Origin: JBCBKL01 sp038521825
GTDB taxonomy: Bacteria > Pseudomonadota > Alphaproteobacteria > Rhodobacterales > Rhodobacteraceae
Direction: 5' to 3'
Assembly (NCBI GenBank): GCA_038521825.1
Contig: JBCBKL010000040.1
Location: 1-20,136 of the forward strand
DNA: 20,136 nucleotides
The notes beneath the pieces were generated by a model, which worked only from the letters and a program-made list of their open reading frames with translations, was not told the origin of the DNA and searched no databases. A program made the position numbers and the translations under genes. This document shows, piece after piece, positions 15,652 through 20,136 of the stretch (position 1 is its first letter; the number at the start of each line of letters is the position of its first letter).

Positions 15652-15678
15652 CCGGTCTGAAAGTCGACATCAGACCGG
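15652..15678 (+). other. Intergenic hairpin just upstream of the binding-protein gene
   Basis: CCGGTCTGA (15652-15660) and TCAGACCGG (15670-15678) form a perfect 9-bp stem with a 9-base loop, in the 76-base gap before the gene at 15700. No T-run follows, so it is not a classical terminator. A 5' mRNA-stabilising or processing role is plausible. Confidence 0.55.
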
Positions 15679-15699
15679 AACGACACAGGGAGAGAAGAA

Positions 15700-16905
15700 A
15701 TGAAAATTAAAGCTCTGGTGATAGCGGGCGCGATGTCGCTGGCAACCACGGCGGCATGGAGTTGCTCCTTCGAGAACAGCGTCCCACTGAAGTCGCTTTC
15801 GGCGGGTTTTGAGGCATGGAAGGCGGTCACGGACGCCATGGCCGAATGCGGAAACTTCAGCGCGTCGCTTGATCAGGAATTCCGGGAAAAGCAGCCAGAG
15901 GCTTTTGCAGCCAACCCGTCGCTTTATCAGATTGGTGGCGTGGCGAATGGCACCATGATCCCGCTGTTGAATGCGGGTACGATCCGCCCGCTTGACGATC
16001 TTGTCGCCAAATACGGTCAGAACCTGACGCCGAACCAACTGATTAAAGTGGACGGCAAGACCATGGCAATTGCCATGATGGTGAACGCCCAGCACCTGAT
16101 GTACCGCAGCGACATCCTTGCAGATCTCGGCATCGCAGAGCCCACGACCTGGGATGAGGTTCTTGCGGCGGCGGAGAAAATCAAGGCCGCCGGTGTCGTT
16201 GACTATCCGCTTGGGGGCACCTTCAAGACCGGGTGGAACCTCGGCGAAGAGTTCGTGAACCTCTACCTCGGCGAAGGCGGCGCCTTTGTTGGTGAGGGCA
16301 ACATGCCCAGCATCAACAACGAAAAAGGCATCAGGGCGCTTGAGGTCATGAAGGCGATGACGACCTACATGGATCCGGAGTATCTGGTTTCAGACTCGAC
16401 CTACGTCCAACAGCAATTCCAGCAGGGCAAAATTGCGATGGCGAACCTTTGGGCGTCACGCGCAGCAGCGATGGACGATGCCGCGGAAAGCCAGGTGGTT
16501 GGCAAGGTCACTATGGCGGGGGCACCGATGGGCTCGGCGGCACCCGCGACATCCCTGTGGTGGGACGGAATCGTGCTGGCTGCCAACATGAGCGACGAAG
16601 AGGCTGAGGCAGCCTTCCGAGTCGCGATGGAAGGAATGGACACCGAAATGGTGCAAGCCAACAACGATGCAGCTGTATGGCTGATCCCGGGCTATGAACC
16701 TGGCAAGCTTGCCACTGGTGCCGCGGCATCAGCGGCGGCAGGTGCCGCGCCATATCCCGCCTCGGGACCAATGGGGATCATGCACACCGCACTTGGCAAT
16801 GGCATCGCTGCTTACCTGACTGGCGCGAAAGACGCCGCGACCACACTTGCCGATATCGAAGCGGATTATGTGACCGCGGCGAAAGAAGCAGGCTTGATCA
16901 ACTAA
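15700..16905 (+). CDS. Sugar-type ABC transporter substrate-binding protein (family 1)
   Basis: Periplasmic receptor of 401 residues, standard for family-1 solute-binding proteins. It has a Sec signal peptide (MKIKALVIAGAMSLATTAAW) with likely cleavage before C22. C22 and C50 could form a disulphide in the mature protein; the AWSC context is not a good lipobox, so a lipoprotein is unlikely. Family features include NGTMIPLLNAG, LDDLVAKYGQNLTPNQL, HLMYRSDILADLGIAEPTTWDEVLAAAEKIKAAG and FQQGKIAMANLWASRAAAM. An Ala/Gly-rich segment lies at about 335-352. The start has a purine-rich GGGAGAGAAGAA ribosome-binding region. It is flanked by two hairpins, consistent with higher expression than its neighbours. 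The importer type suggests a carbohydrate or related polar ligand, but specificity cannot be read. Confidence 0.93.
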   Translation: MKIKALVIAGAMSLATTAAWSCSFENSVPLKSLSAGFEAWKAVTDAMAECGNFSASLDQEFREKQPEAFAANPSLYQIGGVANGTMIPLLNAGTIRPLDDLVAKYGQNLTPNQLIKVDGKTMAIAMMVNAQHLMYRSDILADLGIAEPTTWDEVLAAAEKIKAAGVVDYPLGGTFKTGWNLGEEFVNLYLGEGGAFVGEGNMPSINNEKGIRALEVMKAMTTYMDPEYLVSDSTYVQQQFQQGKIAMANLWASRAAAMDDAAESQVVGKVTMAGAPMGSAAPATSLWWDGIVLAANMSDEEAEAAFRVAMEGMDTEMVQANNDAAVWLIPGYEPGKLATGAAASAAAGAAPYPASGPMGIMHTALGNGIAAYLTGAKDAATTLADIEADYVTAAKEAGLIN

Positions 16906-16920
16906 GCTGGAAAACAACGG

Positions 16921-16944
16921 ATGGGAGGGCGCCCGTCCTCCCAT
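16921..16944 (+). other. Hairpin between the binding-protein gene and the first permease gene
   Basis: ATGGGAGG (16921-16928) and CCTCCCAT (16937-16944) form a perfect 8-bp stem around GCGCCCGT, 15 bases after the binding-protein stop. No T-run follows. This position is where partial terminators and mRNA-protecting stems usually lie in such operons. Confidence 0.6.
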
Positions 16945-16974
16945 GCTTCCTGGCATCAACGGAAGGGCTGAGCG

Positions 16975-17997
16975 ATGAAATTCAGTACGTTTGCCGCCTT
17001 TGTCGGCCCATCCGTTTTCATGATGCTGCTCTTTATCGCATTTCCGCTTGTCAGCGTATTTTCGCAGAGCTTTTACGTCACCCAAACAATTTACGAGACC
17101 GTCACCGTCGAAACCTGCACGCCGGGCTTTCTAACCCAGACATGCGTGACCGACGAAAAGCCCGTTCCGGTCCTCGATGAGGACGGCGAGATCTTGACGA
17201 AAACGATTTTTGTCGGACTACAGAGTTATAGAAACGTGTTGGAGCTTGAACGCGCCGCAGCGGCCATCCGCGCGGGAAGCTGGTCGGCCTTCCAGACGAT
17301 CGACTTCTGGAAGGCCCTTCGATTTACGCTCACCTTCACGCTTATCACCCTGCCGTTGGTCATCGTCATGGGCCTGTTGATCGCGCTGGTCATCAACAAT
17401 GCGACGAAGGCCATACGGGGGCCGGTTATCTTTGTGTCCCTGCTGCCCTTCATAATCACCCCGGTCATTGGGGCTCTGTCCATCAACTGGCTTTTCCGCG
17501 GAGACGGCATCTTGACGGCAACGCTGGAATGGTGGCTGGCCCGTGACATCGCGATGTTCGCCCAGGCTTGGACGATCGAGATCCTGATGATGTTCTACCG
17601 CGTGTGGCACGTCGCGCCCTTCGCGGCGATCGTGTTCTATGCGGGCCTGCAGACGGTCAATCAGGACAGCCTGGAAAGCGCGATTATCGACGGGGCAAGC
17701 CGCTGGCAGCGCCTGCGTTTCATCGTCGTTCCGCATCTGATGCCGTTGATCATCTTTGTCAGCATGATCCACCTCATGGACAGCTATCGGGTGTTTGAAG
17801 AGATCATTGGCTTCTCAAGCCAAGGCCACGTCATCAGCCTTCAATGGCTCACCTATGACTTCCTCGTTCCGGATGAGGCCGGGAACCGGTCGATCAGCCG
17901 CGCATCGGCAAGCGCCATGCTCACGATGATCGGGATCGTTCTTTTGCTCATAGCACCACTCCGTCGGACTTGGCGCGACCACAAAGGGGTGCACTGA
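16975..17997 (+). CDS. Sugar-type ABC transporter permease (MalF/UgpA type)
   Basis: Inner-membrane permease of 340 residues, somewhat longer than the roughly 290-310 of many UgpA-like permeases. The first membrane segment is at about 8-30. A periplasmic stretch of about 45 residues (34-78) containing C48 and C57 then precedes the family motif TIFVGLQSYRNVLE, where normally little intervenes. Further segments follow at about 115-140, 150-172, 205-225 and 250-265, with one near the C-terminus. The EAA coupling loop is DSLESAIIDGASRWQRLRFIVVPHLMP (about 231-257) and contacts the ATPase. The start at 16975 has GGAAGGG upstream. The next permease gene begins one base after this stop. The paired Cys residues suggest a disulphide-stabilised loop that may contact the binding protein. 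Confidence 0.93.
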   Translation: MKFSTFAAFVGPSVFMMLLFIAFPLVSVFSQSFYVTQTIYETVTVETCTPGFLTQTCVTDEKPVPVLDEDGEILTKTIFVGLQSYRNVLELERAAAAIRAGSWSAFQTIDFWKALRFTLTFTLITLPLVIVMGLLIALVINNATKAIRGPVIFVSLLPFIITPVIGALSINWLFRGDGILTATLEWWLARDIAMFAQAWTIEILMMFYRVWHVAPFAAIVFYAGLQTVNQDSLESAIIDGASRWQRLRFIVVPHLMPLIIFVSMIHLMDSYRVFEEIIGFSSQGHVISLQWLTYDFLVPDEAGNRSISRASASAMLTMIGIVLLLIAPLRRTWRDHKGVH

Positions 17998-17998
17998 C

Positions 17999-19153
17999 AT
18001 GGCTTCGCGCGCAATGCGTCAACCGATTGGCCTCAAGCTGTCTTCGGCCGCGTTTCTCACCTTGTGGTGCCTCATCGCCGCCTTCCCGATCTTCTGGATC
18101 CTGGCGATGAGCTTCAAATCACCTGTAGACGCTTTTGACGCCAATGCGCTGAACGTCATCTTCGGACCAGAGACAAGGGCGGCGGGTAAAGGGCTTTCAT
18201 TGCTCGATCTGCTCGCCGGGATCGGGGTAATCTGGCTCGCAATTCGTCTGGGATCAAAGACACTTCCCGAGATGGTGAGCAGCTATGCCCCCGCCGAGAG
18301 GCAGTGGATTGGCTGGCTGATCGGAGTCGGTGCTCTTGTTCTGGGATTGATCCTGGTATTGTTTGCCTTTTTGCCGGCGGTCCTGAGCTTTCTTAATCCG
18401 CTCGTGGGCGCGCTTGGACGAGACATCATCGGGCTAACGACCGAGCACTACCAGACGGTCTGGATCGATCGTGGATTTTCAAACAACTTCCGGAACTCGC
18501 TGATCGTGACTGCTGGTGTGGTGACCGTTTCCCTGACGGTGGGAACTTTGGCGGGGTATGGGCTGGCCCGGTCGGGATCGAACCTCGCATTTTGGATCCT
18601 CATCATCGCGCTTGTCTTTCGGGCCCTGCCCCATTCCGTTCTTGTGGCGGGTTATCTTCCGGTTTTCATCAGCTCGGCTGAATGGCTCTCCCCCATTCTT
18701 GGGGAAAACGCACCGACGCTCTATGGCAAGCCTTGGGCGGTGATCGCGGTTCTCGTTGCGATCAATCAGCCATTCACAATCTGGATGTTGCGGTCGTTCT
18801 TTCAAAACATCCCAGCCGAACTCGACGAAGCCGCGCGGGTTGATGGCTGCAATCACTTCCAGGCCTTCCGGCGGGTGATCATGCCGGTGATGTGGCCCGG
18901 GGTGATCACGACGGGGCTTTTCAGCTTTCTGCTGGCCTACAATGATTTTCTGGTTACGTCGCTTTTGCTCGATGCGCAGAACCAGACGATGGTTCCGGCG
19001 ATTGCGGGGATGTTCAACCGGGAAACAACAACCACCGATCAGGTCGTGGCAGTCGCCGCCGCGGTGTCAATCACCGCGCCTCTGTTCTTCCTCGTCATGG
19101 TTTTCCAGCGCCAGATCGTGAGCGGCCTCACCGCCGGCGCGGTCAAAGGATAG
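17999..19153 (+). CDS. Sugar-type ABC transporter permease (MalG/UgpE type) with a large membrane insertion
   Basis: Permease of 384 residues, about 90-100 longer than the usual 270-300 for this family. The ordinary N-terminus is clear: a membrane segment at about 15-37 and then MSFKSPVDAF. The expected IFGP-TxENY-like stretch is interrupted after LNVIFGP (about 57) and resumes at LTTEHYQTVW (about 146). The intervening 90 residues hold two strongly hydrophobic segments (about 67-84 and 103-132). The core domain then continues with SNNFRNSLIVTAGVV, and the EAA loop LDEAARVDGCNHFQAFRRVIMPVMWPG (about 275-301) is intact, so the protein should still couple to its ATPase. AAAGGGG lies upstream of the start. 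No frameshift is seen. Similar elongated permeases may exist in related bacteria, which cannot be checked here. Confidence 0.9.
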   Translation: MASRAMRQPIGLKLSSAAFLTLWCLIAAFPIFWILAMSFKSPVDAFDANALNVIFGPETRAAGKGLSLLDLLAGIGVIWLAIRLGSKTLPEMVSSYAPAERQWIGWLIGVGALVLGLILVLFAFLPAVLSFLNPLVGALGRDIIGLTTEHYQTVWIDRGFSNNFRNSLIVTAGVVTVSLTVGTLAGYGLARSGSNLAFWILIIALVFRALPHSVLVAGYLPVFISSAEWLSPILGENAPTLYGKPWAVIAVLVAINQPFTIWMLRSFFQNIPAELDEAARVDGCNHFQAFRRVIMPVMWPGVITTGLFSFLLAYNDFLVTSLLLDAQNQTMVPAIAGMFNRETTTTDQVVAVAAAVSITAPLFFLVMVFQRQIVSGLTAGAVKG

Positions 19154-19158
19154 ATCGC

Positions 19159-19197
19159 ATGCGCGCTACCAAACCCCGACAGGTTTATCAGCGATGA
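19159..19197 (+). CDS. Possible 12-residue leader peptide coupled to the single-SnoaL gene
   Basis: A mini-ORF encoding MRATKPRQVYQR. Its ATG has a well-spaced AAAGGA, better than the signal in front of the downstream gene. Its TGA overlaps the next ATG as ATGA. This would load ribosomes onto the SnoaL gene by coupling. It is too short to judge by codon use, so it may be chance. Confidence 0.3.
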   Translation: MRATKPRQVYQR

Positions 19198-19730
19198 AAG
19201 GCACCAGACCAGAGCAGGCGGCCCTGACCAAGAACACGGATCTTTCCAAGACGGACGAAACCCGGGCCGTGATTGAAGGAATGGTTGACGGGCTGAACGA
19301 CCACCGGATTGATGACATCGGCGAATTTTTTGCCGACACCTTTCGCTGGATGGGCAACCAAGGCTGCGGGACCAAGACCGGACTTCGCGAGTTTCAAGAC
19401 AACTGGCAGCGCCCCTTTCAGGCTGCCTTTTCCGACAAGGTTTGCATCGACGAGGCACGCCTTTTCATGGGCGAGTGGGCGGCGGCATTCGGGCGGCAGG
19501 AAGCAACCCATTCCGGTGAGTTTCTGGGGATCGCACCGACGGGTAAGCGGGTCGAGATCCGGTACATGGACTTCTGGAAAGTCGTCGACGGCAAGATCGT
19601 CGACAACTGGGTCAATGTCGACTTTGCTCATGTCGCGGCGCAACTGGGCGTCGATCTATTCGATGGCCAGGGTTGGGAAGCATACGATCGCGGAGAGCGA
19701 TCGGCGCCCCGTCCCGGAGATCCGGCATGA
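19194..19730 (+). CDS. Single-domain SnoaL-like (NTF2-fold, ester cyclase family) protein
   Basis: A predicted cytoplasmic protein of 178 residues with one SnoaL-like domain at about 23-155 and short polar tails. It shares the pattern of the double-domain protein at 13390-14394: FRWMGNQGCGT, then RPFQAAF, then GEFLGIAPTGKRVEIRYMDFWKVVDGKI, then the closing VDFAHVAAQLGVD with D143 and H146 in D-x2-H-x5-G. The APTGKRVEIR...DF(W)xxxDGKI stretch is very characteristic of the ester-cyclase/SnoaL-like group. The upstream signal is weak (AGG 10 bases away), but coupling from a short upstream ORF is possible. The gene overlaps the methyltransferase by ATGA. It lies at the end of an importer operon, so it probably acts on the imported compound or its product. 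The reaction is unknown. Confidence 0.85.
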   Translation: MKGTRPEQAALTKNTDLSKTDETRAVIEGMVDGLNDHRIDDIGEFFADTFRWMGNQGCGTKTGLREFQDNWQRPFQAAFSDKVCIDEARLFMGEWAAAFGRQEATHSGEFLGIAPTGKRVEIRYMDFWKVVDGKIVDNWVNVDFAHVAAQLGVDLFDGQGWEAYDRGERSAPRPGDPA

Positions 19731-20136
19731 TACTAGGCTGGGATCAATCGGCGCCGGGTTGGATCGAAGCCATGGAAGTCATGGAAGTCATGGGCTCTGC
19801 AGGCGATGACACCTGCGGCCATGTTCTGGATGAGCCGATGCTGGACGCGCTGCCTGCGACGGGGCGTGTTCTGGATATCGGCTGCGGCGAGGGCCGGTTT
19901 TGCCGAATGATCCACGATCGGGGTTTGGACTCGGTCGGGTTGGAGCCAACCGAGGCACTGCGCGAGCAAGCTTGCGTCGTTCATCCCGGCGGAACTTATG
20001 TGGCCGGACGCGCCGAGAACCTGCCCTTTAACGACGCCAGCTTTGACGCAGAAGTTCTCTACCTGACCCTCATCGACATCCTCGATCTCGCAGCGGCCAT
20101 CTGCGCCACAGCACCGTTTCGTTCCGTAGTCGCGGG
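19727..20136 (+). CDS. Class I SAM-dependent methyltransferase, partial
   Basis: The 136 codons visible before the window edge encode a Rossmann-fold methyltransferase. Motif I VLDIGCGEGRFCRMI (about 48-62) binds S-adenosylmethionine. GLEPT supplies the acidic residue after strand 2, and AENLPFNDASFDAEVLYLTLIDILD is motif II/III. The start overlaps the previous stop (ATGA), so it is the last visible gene of the importer operon. A 9-base tandem repeat near codon 15 gives EAMEVMEVMG and offers in-frame alternative ATGs. The final 12 residues do not resemble the RVLRPGG segment expected here in the family; whether this is a frameshift, a sequencing error or real divergence cannot be judged at the edge. 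The substrate is unknown. Confidence 0.85.
   Translation, partial: MILGWDQSAPGWIEAMEVMEVMGSAGDDTCGHVLDEPMLDALPATGRVLDIGCGEGRFCRMIHDRGLDSVGLEPTEALREQACVVHPGGTYVAGRAENLPFNDASFDAEVLYLTLIDILDLAAAICATAPFRSVVA
19771..19793. repeat. Nonamer tandem repeat CATGGAAGT
   Basis: Two and a half copies of CATGGAAGT lie inside the start of the methyltransferase gene. Being a multiple of three it keeps frame and adds E-V-M repeats. It could vary by slippage, but at this copy number that is only a possibility. Confidence 0.8.

Noticed and set aside
17218..17772. Minus-strand open frame of 184 codons inside the MalF-type permease
   Set aside because: Its charged, His/Asp/Gln-rich sequence is the usual antisense of a hydrophobic membrane protein gene.

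Overview
The window looks like chromosomal DNA of an alphaproteobacterium, most likely Rhodobacteraceae/roseobacter. This is inferred from the GC-rich coding style, the density of ABC importers with family-5 and family-1 binding proteins, a divergent oxyR-katG pair, and protein sequences that read like that group. No tRNA, rRNA, IS element, CRISPR array or phage gene was seen. Almost all of the window is coding; the longest non-coding stretch is the 268-base divergent region at 6111-6378.

Region 1 (1-6110, minus strand) is an oligopeptide/dipeptide-type (Opp/Dpp) importer operon read right to left. It has two tandem paralogous periplasmic binding proteins (4527-6110 and 2837-4402), two permeases (1801-2781 and 848-1801) and an ATPase that runs off the left edge. 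The last three genes are joined by one-base stop/start overlaps. A GC-rich hairpin lies just after the first binding-protein gene.

Region 2 (6379-9031, plus strand) is a two-gene molybdenum hydroxylase of the isoquinoline 1-oxidoreductase type: a small 2x[2Fe-2S] subunit and a large Mo-cofactor subunit with a twin-arginine signal. It is transcribed divergently from region 1. Region 3 (9040-12406) is the peroxide-stress pair: oxyR (minus), with its two redox cysteines intact, and katG (plus). A plausible OxyR box abuts the katG promoter, and a strong hairpin terminator follows katG.

Region 4 (12512-20136) is the most unusual part. A minus-strand pair encodes an amidohydrolase of the sugar-lactonase/pyrone-lactonase superfamily and a tandem double-domain SnoaL-like protein. 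It is divergent from a plus-strand operon with an ATPase, a family-1 binding protein, two sugar-type permeases, a second (single-domain) SnoaL-like protein and a class I SAM methyltransferase cut by the right edge. The shared 176-base region carries two palindromes that look like repressor operators; one has the central CG typical of LacI-family sites. The locus reads as an uptake-plus-catabolism island for an unidentified, possibly lactone-forming, carbohydrate-like compound. One permease carries a membrane-spanning insertion of about 90 residues at a position where the family is normally contiguous.
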